Assembly: GCF_022662015.1 (NCBI RefSeq)
Contig: NZ_JAKMCM010000002.1
Coordinates: 372,001-436,000, forward strand
Source: Aestuariivivens sediminicola
GTDB taxonomy: Bacteria > Bacteroidota > Bacteroidia > Flavobacteriales > Flavobacteriaceae
Reading direction: 5' to 3'
Length of the DNA: 64,000 nucleotides
Shown here: positions 17,738-28,404 of the stretch, piece after piece
Numbering within the stretch: position 1 is the first letter of the stretch
Layout: each line of letters opens with the position of its first letter
Position numbers and translations under genes: made by a program
Notes under the pieces: model-generated
The model's database searches: none
What the model was told of the DNA's origin: nothing
The model's input: the letters and a program-made list of their open reading frames with translations, nothing else

Positions 17738-17855
17738 GTTATCAAGAAAGGCAGAGGGAATAGACCCAATGAAGCCTTGGCAACCCTTTTCCTTTTAACT
17801 CTTGGGATAAGAAGGTGCTACATTCTACTAACACCAATGGTGTTGGAAAGATAAC
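17738..17855 (+). promoter_or_regulatory. SAM-I (S-box) riboswitch upstream of split metH-metF
   Basis: A second S-box: GTTATC (17738-17743) pairs with GATAAC (17850-17855) as P1. Inside are AGAAAGGCAGAGGGAATAG, ACCCAATGAAGCCTTGGC, AACCC and GAAGGTGCTACATTC. A hairpin of GAAAAGT (17856-17862) with ACTTTTC (17872-17878) follows immediately and probably forms the expression platform. It differs in its P2-P4 loops from the copy at 2839, so the two are not a recent duplication. Confidence 0.91.
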
Positions 17856-17910
17856 GAAAAGTGTTTCCTAAACTTTTCTTGATGACATATCGATATAAAA
17901 AATATCAAAC

Positions 17911-18924
17911 ATGTCAAGTTTTATAGCGGCATTACAAGAACGTATTTTGGTGTTAGATGGTGCCATGGGTACCATGCTACAACAATATAAATTTACCGAA
18001 GAGGACTATAGGGGACAACGCTTCAAAGATTATCCCATAGCCCTAAAAGGGAATAACGATTTGCTCTCCATCACCCAGCCTGAAGCCATCAAGACCATTC
18101 ATGCCAAATATTTTGAAGCTGGAGCCGATATTATTGAAACAAACACCTTTTCGGCCACTACCATAGCGATGGCCGATTATAAAATGGAAGATTTGGTCTA
18201 CGAGTTGAATTATCAATCGGCCAAACTGGCCCGTGAGGTCGCCGAAGCCTATACGGCGAAAGAACCGCATAAACCACGATTTGTTGCCGGTTCCATGGGA
18301 CCAACAAACCGCTCTGCGAATATGTCACCCGATGTGAACGATCCCGGTTACCGGGCTATTACCTTTGAGGAATTGCGAATAGCCTACAAAGCGCAGGCCG
18401 AAGCCTTAATAGATGGGGGTGTTGATGTCTTGTTGATAGAAACCGTTTTCGATACACTTAATGCCAAAGCCGCCCTATTTGCAATCGAACAGATAAAAGA
18501 AGAACGTCATCTCGATATCCCGATAATGCTGAGTGGTACCATTACCGATGCCAGTGGACGTACCTTGTCCGGTCAAACGGCCGAGGCTTTTTTGATATCA
18601 GTGTCGCATATTCCATTGTTATCTATAGGATTTAATTGTGCATTGGGTGCTAATTTATTGCAACCGCACTTGGAAGCCATTGCAGGTAAAACCGATTTTG
18701 CCGTATCGGCGCACCCTAATGCCGGTTTACCCAATGCCTTTGGCGCTTATGATGAAACACCTGAAGAAATGGGAGAACAGATAGAAGCCTATTTAAAAAA
18801 GGATTTAATCAATATCATTGGTGGATGTTGTGGGACAACACCTGAGCATATTAAAGTGATTGCCAATCTTGCAGCCAAATACAAACCGCGTAATTGTGCT
18901 GCATTAAGCGGAGTGGAAGGATGA
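17911..18924 (+). CDS. metH: Methionine synthase, homocysteine S-methyltransferase part
   Basis: The N-terminal catalytic module of cobalamin-dependent methionine synthase as a separate 337-residue protein. It binds zinc and activates homocysteine. Motifs: [28 protein letters not shown], zinc cysteine in GFNCALGA and the cysteine pair in [12 protein letters not shown] near the C-terminus. In E. coli this module is fused to the pterin, B12 and activation domains; here those are in the next gene, 147 nt away. The split arrangement is usual in Flavobacteriaceae. Both halves follow the same SAM-I riboswitch. Confidence 0.93.
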   Translation: MSSFIAALQERILVLDGAMGTMLQQYKFTEEDYRGQRFKDYPIALKGNNDLLSITQPEAIKTIHAKYFEAGADIIETNTFSATTIAMADYKMEDLVYELNYQSAKLAREVAEAYTAKEPHKPRFVAGSMGPTNRSANMSPDVNDPGYRAITFEELRIAYKAQAEALIDGGVDVLLIETVFDTLNAKAALFAIEQIKEERHLDIPIMLSGTITDASGRTLSGQTAEAFLISVSHIPLLSIGFNCALGANLLQPHLEAIAGKTDFAVSAHPNAGLPNAFGAYDETPEEMGEQIEAYLKKDLINIIGGCCGTTPEHIKVIANLAAKYKPRNCAALSGVEG

Positions 18925-19071
18925 TAAAGATCGTAACTACGACACAGGACGCATTGAAATGAGAAAGAGAAGTACAACATATGAACAGGAACCTGGTTAA
19001 AAGTGAATATCATTTCGCATGAATGCACATCTAAAAGAGGTTGAATTGAAAAGCTGTTGTAAAGTCTTTAA

Positions 19072-21747
19072 ATGAAAGCTACACAAAAAAAATACATGAA
19101 ACTGTCTGGACTGGAGCCGCTGGTCCTGAATGAGAACAGCAATTTTATAAACATTGGTGAGCGTACCAATGTGGCCGGTTCTCGTAAGTTTTTGAGATTG
19201 ATCAAGGAGGACAAGTTCGATGAGGCATTGGATATAGCGCGTCATCAGGTAGATGGAGGAGCGCAGATTATTGATGTTAACTTCGACGACGGACTTATAG
19301 ATGGGAAAGCGGCTATGGTCAGGTTTTTAAACCTCCTTGCAGCAGAACCCGATATCTGCCGGGTACCCATTATGATAGACAGCTCCAAATGGGAGATTAT
19401 TGAAGCCGGTTTGCAAGTCGTTCAAGGGAAATGTGTGGTAAACTCAATTTCGCTCAAGGAAGGCGAAGACACATTTATCTGGGAGGCCAGGCAAATAAAG
19501 CGCTATGGTGCCGCCGTAATCGTTATGGCTTTTGATGAGGTAGGACAGGCCGATAATTACGAGAGAAGGATAGAAATTGCCAAACGTTCGTACGATATTT
19601 TGGTGAATAAGGTCGGGTTTCCCTCTGAGGATATTATTTTCGATTTGAATGTTTTTCCGGTAGCTACGGGAATGGAAGAACATCGAAGGAATGCCCTTGA
19701 TTTTATAGAAGCGACGAAATGGGTGCGCGAAAATTTACCCAACGTTAATGTGAGTGGAGGGGTGAGTAATGTATCGTTCTCGTTTAGAGGGAACAATGTG
19801 GTGCGCGAGGCCATGCACTCGGTTTTTTTGTACCATGCCATCCAGGCCGGTATGAACATGGGTATTGTTAACCCGGCCATGCTCGAAGTCTATGATGACA
19901 TACCAAAAGATCTGTTAGAACATGTCGAAGATGTAATTTTGGATCGACGCGATGATGCCACGGAGCGCCTGCTTGAATTTGCGGAAACGGTAAAAGGGGT
20001 TTCCAAAGAAAAAACAGTGGATTTATCATGGCGTCAGGGATCCTTACAGGACCGCATTACGCATGGGTTGGTCAAAGGAATAGATGCCTTTATAATAGAA
20101 GATGTTGATGAAGCGCGATTACAGGCCAACAAGCCCATTGAGGTTATTGAAGGTCATCTTATGACGGGAATGGATGTTGTGGGGGACCTGTTTGGTTCAG
20201 GAAAAATGTTTTTGCCCCAGGTAGTAAAATCGGCGCGCGTTATGAAAAAGGCTGTAGCCTACCTGAATCCCTTTATCGAAGCGGAAAAATCTGAAGGGCA
20301 GGAGCCCATGGGTAAAATATTAATGGCCACGGTTAAGGGCGATGTGCACGATATTGGGAAAAACATTGTAAGTGTGGTTTTGGCCTGTAACAACTATGAG
20401 ATTGTCGATTTAGGTGTTATGGTACCGCCTGAAAAAATCATTGAAACGGCTATCAAGGAGCGGGTCGATGCCATTGGGCTTTCAGGATTGATAACGCCAT
20501 CGCTCGATGAGATGGTGTATCTGGCAAAGGAAATGCAACGCCAGAATTTCGAATTACCCTTGCTCATAGGTGGAGCGACGACTTCCAAAGCCCATACGGC
20601 TGTTAAGATTGACACGGAATACGAAAATGCGGTGGTACACGTGAATGATGCTTCACGAGCGGTAACCGTGGTAGGTGATCTGCTGAATAAGAAGACCGCG
20701 CATGACTATGTGGCTAAACTGAAAGCGGACTATGAAGATTTTAGAACAAAATTTTTAAGACGCGGTAAGGAAAAAACCTATATTTCATTGGATGAGGCGC
20801 GCGAAAAGAAATACCGTATAGCCTGGGAAACAGGAGCTATAGTAAAGCCCAGGGAATTGGGAGTTCAGGTATTGCTCCAATTGAGTTTGAAGGATTTGCT
20901 GCCCTATATCGATTGGAGTCCGTTTTTTAGAAGTTGGGATCTGCATGGTAGATTTCCGGATATTTTAAAGGATGATGTCGTGGGCGAGCAGGCCTCCCAT
21001 CTGTTTGAAGATGCCCAGGTCATGATACAAAAGATGATCTCGAAGCAGTTGCTGAAGCCAAAAGCCGTATTCGGTTTGTTTGAGGCCAATACGATCAACG
21101 ACGATGATATTTCAGTGAGGAAAAGAGGAAAGGAAGTGGCTGTATTCAGAACCCTGCGTCAACAATTGAAGAAAAGAGAAGGAATTCCTAATTTAGCGCT
21201 GGCCGATTTTATAGCACCAAAGGAAACAGGTAAAACCGATTATATTGGTGCGTTTTGTGTTGGTATTTTTGGGGCACAGGAAGTGGCAGAAGCTTACAAG
21301 GAAGATAATGACGACTACAATGCCATTATGGCTCAGGCCATAGCAGATCGGTTTGCAGAGGCTTTTGCCGAATATTTGCACAGGCAAATACGCACGAAGC
21401 ATTGGGGCTATGCCAGTGATGAGGCATTGACAAACGATGATTTAATCAAAGAGCATTATAGGGGAATTCGCCCGGCTCCGGGTTATCCTGCCTGTCCCGA
21501 CCATTTGGAAAAGGAAACGATTTGGGAATTGTTGGACGTCGAATCCGCCATCGGGGTGAAATTAACTGAAAGTCTGGCCATGTGGCCTGCCGCAGCTGTT
21601 TCAGGGTATTATTTTGCGCATCCGGAATCGAAGTATTTTGGATTGGGCAAGATTACTCAGGATCAGGTTGCGGATTACGCCCACCGTAAAGGAATTACTT
21701 TGGAAAAAGCTAGAAAATGGTTACATCCAAATATTGCTGATCAGTAG
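19072..21747 (+). CDS. metH: Methionine synthase, pterin/B12/activation part
   Basis: An 891-residue protein holding the remaining MetH domains. Residues 20-290 are the methyltetrahydrofolate (pterin-binding) barrel: [32 protein letters not shown]. The cap and Rossmann B12 domain follow, with the lower-ligand motif DVHDIG at residues 424-429 (His426) and [13 protein letters not shown]. The C-terminal activation domain binds SAM ([13 protein letters not shown] near residue 802). It transfers methyl from methyl-folate via cobalamin to homocysteine held by the upstream protein. Confidence 0.94.
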   Translation: MKATQKKYMKLSGLEPLVLNENSNFINIGERTNVAGSRKFLRLIKEDKFDEALDIARHQVDGGAQIIDVNFDDGLIDGKAAMVRFLNLLAAEPDICRVPIMIDSSKWEIIEAGLQVVQGKCVVNSISLKEGEDTFIWEARQIKRYGAAVIVMAFDEVGQADNYERRIEIAKRSYDILVNKVGFPSEDIIFDLNVFPVATGMEEHRRNALDFIEATKWVRENLPNVNVSGGVSNVSFSFRGNNVVREAMHSVFLYHAIQAGMNMGIVNPAMLEVYDDIPKDLLEHVEDVILDRRDDATERLLEFAETVKGVSKEKTVDLSWRQGSLQDRITHGLVKGIDAFIIEDVDEARLQANKPIEVIEGHLMTGMDVVGDLFGSGKMFLPQVVKSARVMKKAVAYLNPFIEAEKSEGQEPMGKILMATVKGDVHDIGKNIVSVVLACNNYEIVDLGVMVPPEKIIETAIKERVDAIGLSGLITPSLDEMVYLAKEMQRQNFELPLLIGGATTSKAHTAVKIDTEYENAVVHVNDASRAVTVVGDLLNKKTAHDYVAKLKADYEDFRTKFLRRGKEKTYISLDEAREKKYRIAWETGAIVKPRELGVQVLLQLSLKDLLPYIDWSPFFRSWDLHGRFPDILKDDVVGEQASHLFEDAQVMIQKMISKQLLKPKAVFGLFEANTINDDDISVRKRGKEVAVFRTLRQQLKKREGIPNLALADFIAPKETGKTDYIGAFCVGIFGAQEVAEAYKEDNDDYNAIMAQAIADRFAEAFAEYLHRQIRTKHWGYASDEALTNDDLIKEHYRGIRPAPGYPACPDHLEKETIWELLDVESAIGVKLTESLAMWPAAAVSGYYFAHPESKYFGLGKITQDQVADYAHRKGITLEKARKWLHPNIADQ

Positions 21748-21852
21748 CAGTGAGGCTTTTCGCTTTCAATTTCAATCCTATGTAATTGGAAAGGAAACGC
21801 CATAAGAAATAAAAGAATAACGAATAGGAAGTCCGTCATAGGACCAAGCTAA

Positions 21853-22809
21853 ATGAAAGTAACAGAACATATAAAAAGAGCACAGGGTAAAACCTTGTTT
21901 TCATTTGAGGTCATACCACCAAAAAAAGGTATGCATATCCAGGATTTGTATAACAATATTGATCCCTTAATGGAGTTTAAACCACCATTTATTGATGTGA
22001 CCACATCGCGCGAGGAGTTTGTTTATATTGATAAGGGGAATGGCCTCCTGGAAAAGCGTATTACCAGAATGCGCCCGGGTACGGTAGGCATCTGCGCTTC
22101 CATAATGCACAAATACAAAGTGGATGCCATTCCGCATTTACTTTGCGGTGGATTTACCAAGGAAGAAACGGAATACGTTCTGGTAGATTGCCATTATTTG
22201 GGTATCGATAACGTTGTGGCCTTACGAGGCGATGCGAGAAAGGATGAACCGTATTTCGTACCTACGGAAGGCGGTAATGTCTATGCCAGTGATTTGGTAA
22301 AACAGATTGCAAATTTGAATAAAGGGCAGCATTTACACGATAGTGTGGAAGCCGATCACAATTATGATTTTTGTGTCGGTGTAGCGGGTTATCCCGAAAA
22401 GCACATGGAAGCACCGTCGATGGCCAGCGATTTAAAACGGTTGAAAGAAAAGGTCGATGCGGGTGCGGATTATGTGGTAACTCAAATGTTTTTTGATAAT
22501 CAAAAGTATTTTGAATTTGTAGATAAAGCCCGGGAAATAGGGATTACCGTACCCATTATTCCAGGGATCAAACCCATTGCAGTAAAACGGCATTTGCAAA
22601 TTTTACCACAGGTCTTTAAGATAGATTTACCTCAGGAACTTATTGAAGCGGTCGAAGCCTGTAAAGACAATAAGGCGGTAAGACAGGTAGGTATCGAGTT
22701 TGCCATACAGCAATCTAAGGAATTAAAAGATGCGGGTGTCCCATTTTTACACTACTATTCAATGGGTAAAAGTGATAACATTAAGGCCATAGCCTCAGCG
22801 TTATTCTAG
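21853..22809 (+). CDS. metF: Methylenetetrahydrofolate reductase [NAD(P)H]
   Basis: A 318-residue flavin TIM-barrel enzyme that reduces methylene-THF to methyl-THF, the methyl source for MetH. Motifs: FSFEVIPPKKG, DVTTSREEF, VVALRGDARKDE, VGVAGYPEKHMEAPSMASDL, GADYVVTQMFFDNQKYF and PIIPGIKPI. It is the last gene of the riboswitch-controlled methionine synthase group, 105 nt after metH. Two ATAGGA hexamers lie just before the ATG (21820-21845), but I attach no function to them. Confidence 0.94.
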   Translation: MKVTEHIKRAQGKTLFSFEVIPPKKGMHIQDLYNNIDPLMEFKPPFIDVTTSREEFVYIDKGNGLLEKRITRMRPGTVGICASIMHKYKVDAIPHLLCGGFTKEETEYVLVDCHYLGIDNVVALRGDARKDEPYFVPTEGGNVYASDLVKQIANLNKGQHLHDSVEADHNYDFCVGVAGYPEKHMEAPSMASDLKRLKEKVDAGADYVVTQMFFDNQKYFEFVDKAREIGITVPIIPGIKPIAVKRHLQILPQVFKIDLPQELIEAVEACKDNKAVRQVGIEFAIQQSKELKDAGVPFLHYYSMGKSDNIKAIASALF

Positions 22810-22869
22810 TGTGGTAGCAACTAAGATTGTTGCCGTGATTCAGGTTTTACGGTTTATGCGATAAGTGAA

Positions 22870-22899
22870 TTTGCAAATGAAATAAATCATGTACTTTTG
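22870..22899 (+). promoter_or_regulatory. Promoter of the PagL-like gene
   Basis: TTTG at 22870-22873, 18 nt, then a perfect TACTTTTG box at 22892-22899. Spacing and -7 box are identical to those of the cys promoter at 8218. The box also shows that the in-frame TTG at 22897 is promoter, not start codon. Confidence 0.65.
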
Positions 22900-22917
22900 C
22901 TGCATAACCCATTCTGC

Positions 22918-24015
22918 ATGAGGCTACTGATTTTAAGTCTTTTTTGTGTCTTTTGGAGCGCCTGTATCGCGCAGGAAAAACAGCATACCTCTTATGTAGA
23001 TCTGCATTATTTTAAAGGCAATATCGCCCTGCACAACAATGACATCCTTCACCTCATTCAAGGGCATCCCGAAGGGGTGATTTTAGGATGGAACAGAAAA
23101 ACCTATGGCTTCAGTGCATGGGAACAACGTTATAACTACCCTGATTATGGCCTGTCTCTTGCCTATCAAAATCTGAAGAATAACGTACTTGGGAATGTCA
23201 TCTCTGCCTATGCCCATTATAATTTTTATTTTTTTAAAAGAAAATTAATGTTTCGTATTGGTCAGGGCCTGGCTTACACGAATTATCCTTATGACAAGGT
23301 GGACAATTTCAGGAATAATGCTTTTGGAAGTCATGTAATGAGCAGTACCTACGCTTTGCTCAATTATAAAAAGGAACGGGTATTCCATAATTTTGGTTTC
23401 CAGGTTGGGGTGGCCCTATTACATTATTCCAATGCCAATGTAAAGGCGCCAAACACGAGTATAAATTCAGTAACCCTTAACCTGGGTGTCACATACCATT
23501 TAGACGAGGACGAACCGGAATATCAATATACACTCCCCGACGATGACAGAAGGTATACGCAACCTGTGAAGTATAACATAGTATTCAGGTCGGGGATTAA
23601 TGAAAGTGATATTGTTGGCAGCGGACAATTTCCGTTTTACGTCATTTCGGCTTATGCCGATAAACGCATTAACCGAAAGAGTGCCCTGCAGTTAGGTACA
23701 GATGTATTTTTTTCCAATTTTTTAAAGGAGCTTATCTATTACAGGGCGGTAGCATTTCAGGAAGAAGATGTTTCCGGGGATGAGGATTTTAAGCGTGTCG
23801 GTATTTTTGCGGGACATGAATTATTTGTGAACAAGATATCCTTTGTCACCCAGTTGGGGTACTATCTTTATTATCCCTTTGATTTTGAGGGGAGGACCTA
23901 TTTCAGAGTAGGTTTAAAACGTTATTTTAACAAGAGCTGGTTTGGTGCACTTAGCCTTAAATCGCATGGTGCCAAGGCAGAAGCGGTCGAGTTTGGAATC
24001 GGTATCAGGATCTAA
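22918..24015 (+). CDS. Acyloxyacyl hydrolase / PagL-like lipid A 3-O-deacylase
   Basis: An outer-membrane beta-barrel protein of 365 residues with a signal peptide (MRLLILSLFCVFWSACIAQ, cut after an A-x-A-like site). The PagL catalytic signature His-x-Ser-Asn appears in LLHYSNANVKAPNTSIN, and alternating aromatic strands with GIGIRI at the C-terminus fit a barrel. The family removes the 3-O acyl chain from lipid A; here the barrel is longer than the 8-stranded PagL because of an added C-terminal half. The ATG at 22918 starts the signal peptide; the upstream in-frame TTG lies inside the -7 box. Confidence 0.82.
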   Translation: MRLLILSLFCVFWSACIAQEKQHTSYVDLHYFKGNIALHNNDILHLIQGHPEGVILGWNRKTYGFSAWEQRYNYPDYGLSLAYQNLKNNVLGNVISAYAHYNFYFFKRKLMFRIGQGLAYTNYPYDKVDNFRNNAFGSHVMSSTYALLNYKKERVFHNFGFQVGVALLHYSNANVKAPNTSINSVTLNLGVTYHLDEDEPEYQYTLPDDDRRYTQPVKYNIVFRSGINESDIVGSGQFPFYVISAYADKRINRKSALQLGTDVFFSNFLKELIYYRAVAFQEEDVSGDEDFKRVGIFAGHELFVNKISFVTQLGYYLYYPFDFEGRTYFRVGLKRYFNKSWFGALSLKSHGAKAEAVEFGIGIRI

Positions 24016-24026
24016 ATTAAAGCCTT

Positions 24027-24791
24027 ATGGAACAAAGATCAACTATAATAAAATTGTTAGGTGTATTTTTATTTTTTCTTCTCATTGCCTGCAATAGTGA
24101 GAATGCCAACGATTGTCTTCAGAAGGCCGGACCCTTAGTTCGGGAGGAGATCACTGTTGATGCATTCGATAAGATATTGGTGAACAGGGATATAGAATTA
24201 ATTGTTAAGGAAGGAGCCGAGCAACGTGTCGTTATTGAAACGGGAACTAATTTACGTGGTGATGTGGATGCCATGGTGTTTGATGGCCAATTAAGATTAA
24301 CTGACCGAAATACCTGCAACTTTATAAGAGATTACGGTGTCACCAAGGTGTATATCACATCACCCAATATTACAGAAATAAGAAGTTCTACACAATACGA
24401 TATCAGATCGGACGGTGTCTTGTCCTATCCGAGTTTAACACTGTTCTCTGAAGATTATAATGCGCCGGATACCTTTACGAATGCCGATTTTAAACTGCAA
24501 ATAGATAATGGCACGCTGAGCTTGGTTTTTAATAATCTGTCCAATGCCTTTATTTCAGGAAGAACCAATAACCTAAGCGTGGTCTTTGCCGCTGGGACCT
24601 CGCGTTTTGAAGGACGGGACCTGGTGGCACAGAAAGTTACCTTTTGGAACCGCAGTGCCAATGACATGATCTTAAACCCCCAGGAGTCCTTAAAGGGTAC
24701 CATTTCAGGCACCGGGAACGTAATTTCTGTTAACCAACCACCGGTAGTTGAGGTAGAGGAACTCTATAAGGGAAAATTAATTTTTGAATAA
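24027..24791 (+). CDS. GIN-domain (DUF2807) lipoprotein
   Basis: A 254-residue lipoprotein with lipobox LLIAC at Cys22. The body is a DUF2807 / putative autotransporter adhesin head GIN domain: FDKILVNRDIELIVKEGAEQRVVIETG followed by short beta repeats (VYITSPNITEIRSS, TLSLVFNNLSNAFISG, DLVAQKVTFWNRSANDM). Such domains form right-handed beta-helices on the cell surface and their function is largely unknown. It starts 12 nt after the PagL-like gene and is probably co-transcribed. It converges on ackA. Confidence 0.83.
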   Translation: MEQRSTIIKLLGVFLFFLLIACNSENANDCLQKAGPLVREEITVDAFDKILVNRDIELIVKEGAEQRVVIETGTNLRGDVDAMVFDGQLRLTDRNTCNFIRDYGVTKVYITSPNITEIRSSTQYDIRSDGVLSYPSLTLFSEDYNAPDTFTNADFKLQIDNGTLSLVFNNLSNAFISGRTNNLSVVFAAGTSRFEGRDLVAQKVTFWNRSANDMILNPQESLKGTISGTGNVISVNQPPVVEVEELYKGKLIFE

Positions 24792-24938
24792 GATCTGCTT
24801 TTCCAGTTCGATATATTTAAGTTGTCGTTACTGTCAAGCGACCTTTTTTGTGAGCAAAAGAGACTGGTTCTTTAAGTTGTAAGCAGGAGGCGTTTGTAAT
24901 CTGGTTATGCGTATCTCAATTTATAAGCATCAACCATC

Positions 24939-25000
24939 AAAATTGTCCTGTGAATTTTTGAAATTGTCCTGTGAATTTTCAAAATTCACAGGACAATTTT
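24939..25000. repeat. Three-copy repeat: two direct copies plus one inverted copy of a 20-mer
   Basis: The 20-mer at 24939-24958 recurs, shorter by one base, at 24961-24979, and its exact reverse complement is at 24981-25000. Copies 2 and 3 make a 19-bp perfect stem with a one-base centre (24980); copy 1 can pair equally with copy 3 around a 22-nt loop. It lies between convergent genes, so a two-way transcription terminator is the simplest role. The rest of this 337-nt spacer shows nothing I can name. Confidence 0.85.
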
Positions 25001-25128
25001 GTTATAACCTGCTTGCAAAATGGTGAAGACCTAAGCAGGGCTTAAATACATTGTGACCGGGAAAAAAAAATGAAGTAGTCAAATTTGCTTCACTTCGTTC
25101 CACAAATTCTCTCAAAGGGACGATTGAG

Positions 25129-26310
25129 TTACTGATATAAGGCCATAGCCTGTTTTGCAATTTCTAATTCCTCATTGGTGGGAATGACCAGAATTTTGGC
25201 GCTGGAAGTATCTGTGTTAATTTCTCTGATATGTTTTGACCTCTTTTCGTTTCTAATCTCGTCTAAGGCAATACCTAAATAATCCAAATCCTCACAGACC
25301 ATTTGTCTCATTAAAGAAGAGTTTTCACCAATACCTGCCGTGAACACAAGTGCATCTAAACCATTTAAAATAGCGACATAACTTCCAATGTATTTTTTAA
25401 TGCGATAGGCATTCATTTCCAGGGCCAGTTGACAAGCCTTGTTACCATTTTGAGCTTGGGTTTCAATATCTCTTAAATCGCTGTAGCCCGTTAACCCGAG
25501 CATACCACTTTTTTTCTGCAGCAGATCACTGATTTCAGATAAACTCAAATGTAATTTGTTGGCCAGATAAAAAATAATGGAGGCGTCTATATCTCCCGAA
25601 CGTGTTCCCATGATCAGTCCCGTATTGGGTGAGAACCCTAAAGAGTGATCAATGCTTTTGCCCTCTTTAACGGCGGTTATACTACACCCATTTCCCAGGT
25701 GAATGGTAATGATTTTGGAATGGGCCTTGTCCAGATATCTTATTGCTTGCTCGGAAACGTACTTATGACTTGTTCCATGAAAACCATACTTACGTATATT
25801 ATAGTCCTCCGAATAGCGCTTAGGAATGGCATATCTATAGGCGTACTCCGGAATGGTTTGATGAAATGCGGTATCGAAAACAGCCACCTGCCTTGCTTCG
25901 GGGAATATGGACTCTGCAACTTCGATACCTTCTAAATTAGCCGGATTATGCAGAGGCGCCAAAGACGACAAAGCTTTGATTTTGGCTTTAACGGCGGTGG
26001 TGATTTCGGTGGTATCACTGAAATGTTTTCCCCCATGAACTACACGATGACCAACAATGTCAATGGCATTTGCAGATGCTATTAACCCGGAGGCATCCAG
26101 AAGATGATGTGCCACTAATTCCAATCCTGATTTGTGATCCGGAATGGATTGAACGGTTTCTATGGTTTCTTTTCTGGTTTTAAAGATGAATTTAGCATCT
26201 TCAAAGCCTATACGCTCTACCATGCCTGAACACATAATATTAGCATCCGGCATTTCAAAGAGTTGAAATTTTAAGGACGAACTTCCTGAATTAAGTACGA
26301 GCACCTTCAT
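25129..26310 (-). CDS. ackA: Acetate kinase
   Basis: An ASKHA-fold kinase of 393 residues that interconverts acetyl phosphate plus ADP with acetate plus ATP. Motifs: VLNSGSSSLKFQLFE at the N-terminus, VGHRVVHGGKHF, FDTAFHQTIP, YGFHGTSHKYV, HLGNGCS, GLIMGTRSGDID and FTAGIGENSS. It is the second gene of a pta-ackA operon with a 3-nt gap. The pair produces ATP by overflow acetate formation and also permits acetate activation. Confidence 0.96.
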   Translation of the reverse strand: MKVLVLNSGSSSLKFQLFEMPDANIMCSGMVERIGFEDAKFIFKTRKETIETVQSIPDHKSGLELVAHHLLDASGLIASANAIDIVGHRVVHGGKHFSDTTEITTAVKAKIKALSSLAPLHNPANLEGIEVAESIFPEARQVAVFDTAFHQTIPEYAYRYAIPKRYSEDYNIRKYGFHGTSHKYVSEQAIRYLDKAHSKIITIHLGNGCSITAVKEGKSIDHSLGFSPNTGLIMGTRSGDIDASIIFYLANKLHLSLSEISDLLQKKSGMLGLTGYSDLRDIETQAQNGNKACQLALEMNAYRIKKYIGSYVAILNGLDALVFTAGIGENSSLMRQMVCEDLDYLGIALDEIRNEKRSKHIREINTDTSSAKILVIPTNEELEIAKQAMALYQ

Positions 26311-26313
26311 GTC

Positions 26314-28404
26314 TTAAAAGTCTTGAGCTTGAATGGCAGTAATAATCACCGTACTGTAAATATCATCCGAAGTGCACCCGCGACTAAGGTCATTGACCGG
26401 TTTGTTAAGACCTTGCAACATAGGGCCTATGGCCAGAGCTCCGGTTTCTCTTTGTACTGCTTTATAGGTATTATTACCGGTATTTAAATCCGGAAATATT
26501 AAAACACTGGCCTGACCTGCAACCTCCGATTCCGGCAACTTACTTTTCCCGATACGCATGTCGACGGCTGCATCATACTGAATGGGGCCTTCAATCTTAA
26601 GGTCCGGCATTTTGGCTTTGGCTATCTCAGTTGCCGTCCGCACCTTATCGACATCGGCACCTTTTCCTGAAACTCCCGATGAATAGGATAACATGGCCAC
26701 TTTGGGTTCAATACCGAAATCCTGCGCAGTAATAGCGGATGAAATGGCAATTTCTGCGAGTTGCTCTGCATTCGGATTCGGGTTAATGGCGCAGTCGCCA
26801 AAGATGCTTACGCGATCTTCCAGACACATAAAAAAAACGGATGAAACAATATTTACGCCAGGTTTGGTCTTAATAAATTGTAGGGCCGGGCGCAGGGTGT
26901 GTTGGGTTGTGTGTACCGCACCGGAAACCATGCCATCGGCATGTCCTTTGTATATCATCATAGTGCCAAAATAAGATACGTCCTCCATCATATCTCTCGC
27001 CATTTGCATATTGACGTTTTTATGCTTTCTCAGTTCGTACAGCGTCCGTGCATAATCTTCGAAATGAGGCGAGGTGGAAGGAGAAACAATATGTATCTTG
27101 GAGAGATCCAAAGGTATATCCAGTTTATCAATTTGTTCTCTGATTTCATCAGCCTCACCTATTAACGTAATCTCTACAACCTGGGCATCCACTAAACGTG
27201 CTGTGGCTCGAAGTACACGCTCATCATAGCCTTCGGGCAAGACAATGTGCTTTTTGTCCTTAAGCGCACGTTGCAAGAGGGTATATTGAAACATTCTTGG
27301 TGTGAATATGTCAGATTGAAAGGTGATCAAATCGTTAGCCAACTTTTCGGTGTCCACATATTTTTCAAAAGTGGCTATAGAGGTTTGAATTTTATCCAGA
27401 TTATCCGCGTAAATTTTTGATTTTATCTTCCCAATTTCATTGGTTATGGCAAAGGTGCCGCCCTTTACTGAAATAATCGGCACAATGCTGGAAAGTCCTT
27501 CAATGAGTTTTAAGATAGGAGGCTCCGGAATTAATCCTCCGGTTAAAATGATCCCGGATATTTTAGGATAGTTTTTAGAGATGTTGGCTTGTAAAGCGCC
27601 TAATATTAAATCGGCACGATCCCCAGGTGTAATGACCAAACCATTCTCTTCGAGATGGGTGAGATAGTTGCGTAACTGCATGGCACCAACGCTAAAACTC
27701 TCAGATTGATTGTTAATTAATTCTTTTCCGAATAAGATCGTTCCCTCCAGTTTTTTTACAATTTCCTTGATCGTCGGATTTTCTAAACTCTTTACTTTGG
27801 GAATAACAGAGATATCGTTGATATCGGAAATACGTTCCCTCAATTGGTTTTTTAATTCGGTTTGCAATGAGGCATCAATTTTGTTCGTCATTATGGATAG
27901 CACATCAACATCTTCCTTGTAGGTGTTAAAGGCTAATTGTACGCTATCTACAATGTCTTCCGGGCTTTTATTGTCGCCATGTGAAACGATAATAACGGGT
28001 AAGCCCAGATTTTTGGAGATGATAATATTGATGTCCAGTTCGAGACTGGAATTTTCATGCGAAAAATCGGTGCCTTCCACAAGAACAAAATCATAACGGT
28101 TTTCAAGCTTTTTGTATTTCTTGATGATTTCATCAATGACATGCCCTGATTTGTCCTGATTGTATAAGTTCAGTGCCTCACTTCTGGTGAAGGCATAGGT
28201 TTTATTATATTCGATATCCATATCAAAATAAGACACTACCGTATTGATATGATTATCGGGTTCACCGTTGATACTGTCTTCAATAATTGGTCGAAAATAA
28301 CCCACTTTGGCCGTTTTCCCCAAAAGCATGCGCATTAAACCCAAGACAACAACAGATTTGCCACTGTTTGGTTCGATGGTCGCTACATAAATTCCTTTAC
28401 TCAT
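26314..28404 (-). CDS. pta: Phosphate acetyltransferase, long form
   Basis: A 696-residue Pta that exchanges CoA for phosphate on acetyl-CoA. Residues 1-220 are a BioD-like P-loop domain (TIEPNSGKSVVVLGLMRML), residues about 215-330 a DRTGG domain, and the C-terminal 330 residues the catalytic PTA_PTB domain (GYDERVLRATARLVD, SYFGTMMIYKGHADGMVSGAVHTT, YSSGVSGKGADVDKV). The domain order matches the regulated E. coli-type enzyme. It is transcribed ahead of ackA. Confidence 0.96.
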   Translation of the reverse strand: MSKGIYVATIEPNSGKSVVVLGLMRMLLGKTAKVGYFRPIIEDSINGEPDNHINTVVSYFDMDIEYNKTYAFTRSEALNLYNQDKSGHVIDEIIKKYKKLENRYDFVLVEGTDFSHENSSLELDINIIISKNLGLPVIIVSHGDNKSPEDIVDSVQLAFNTYKEDVDVLSIMTNKIDASLQTELKNQLRERISDINDISVIPKVKSLENPTIKEIVKKLEGTILFGKELINNQSESFSVGAMQLRNYLTHLEENGLVITPGDRADLILGALQANISKNYPKISGIILTGGLIPEPPILKLIEGLSSIVPIISVKGGTFAITNEIGKIKSKIYADNLDKIQTSIATFEKYVDTEKLANDLITFQSDIFTPRMFQYTLLQRALKDKKHIVLPEGYDERVLRATARLVDAQVVEITLIGEADEIREQIDKLDIPLDLSKIHIVSPSTSPHFEDYARTLYELRKHKNVNMQMARDMMEDVSYFGTMMIYKGHADGMVSGAVHTTQHTLRPALQFIKTKPGVNIVSSVFFMCLEDRVSIFGDCAINPNPNAEQLAEIAISSAITAQDFGIEPKVAMLSYSSGVSGKGADVDKVRTATEIAKAKMPDLKIEGPIQYDAAVDMRIGKSKLPESEVAGQASVLIFPDLNTGNNTYKAVQRETGALAIGPMLQGLNKPVNDLSRGCTSDDIYSTVIITAIQAQDF

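Noticed and set aside
21820-21845. Two ATAGGA hexamers before metF, similar to the half-site of the cys palindromes
   Set aside because: They are direct, not inverted, lack the CCTA arm, and metF follows the riboswitch-controlled metH genes.
22897-22917. In-frame TTG start for the PagL-like gene
   Set aside because: The codon lies inside a perfect TACTTTTG promoter box; the ATG at 22918 starts the signal peptide.
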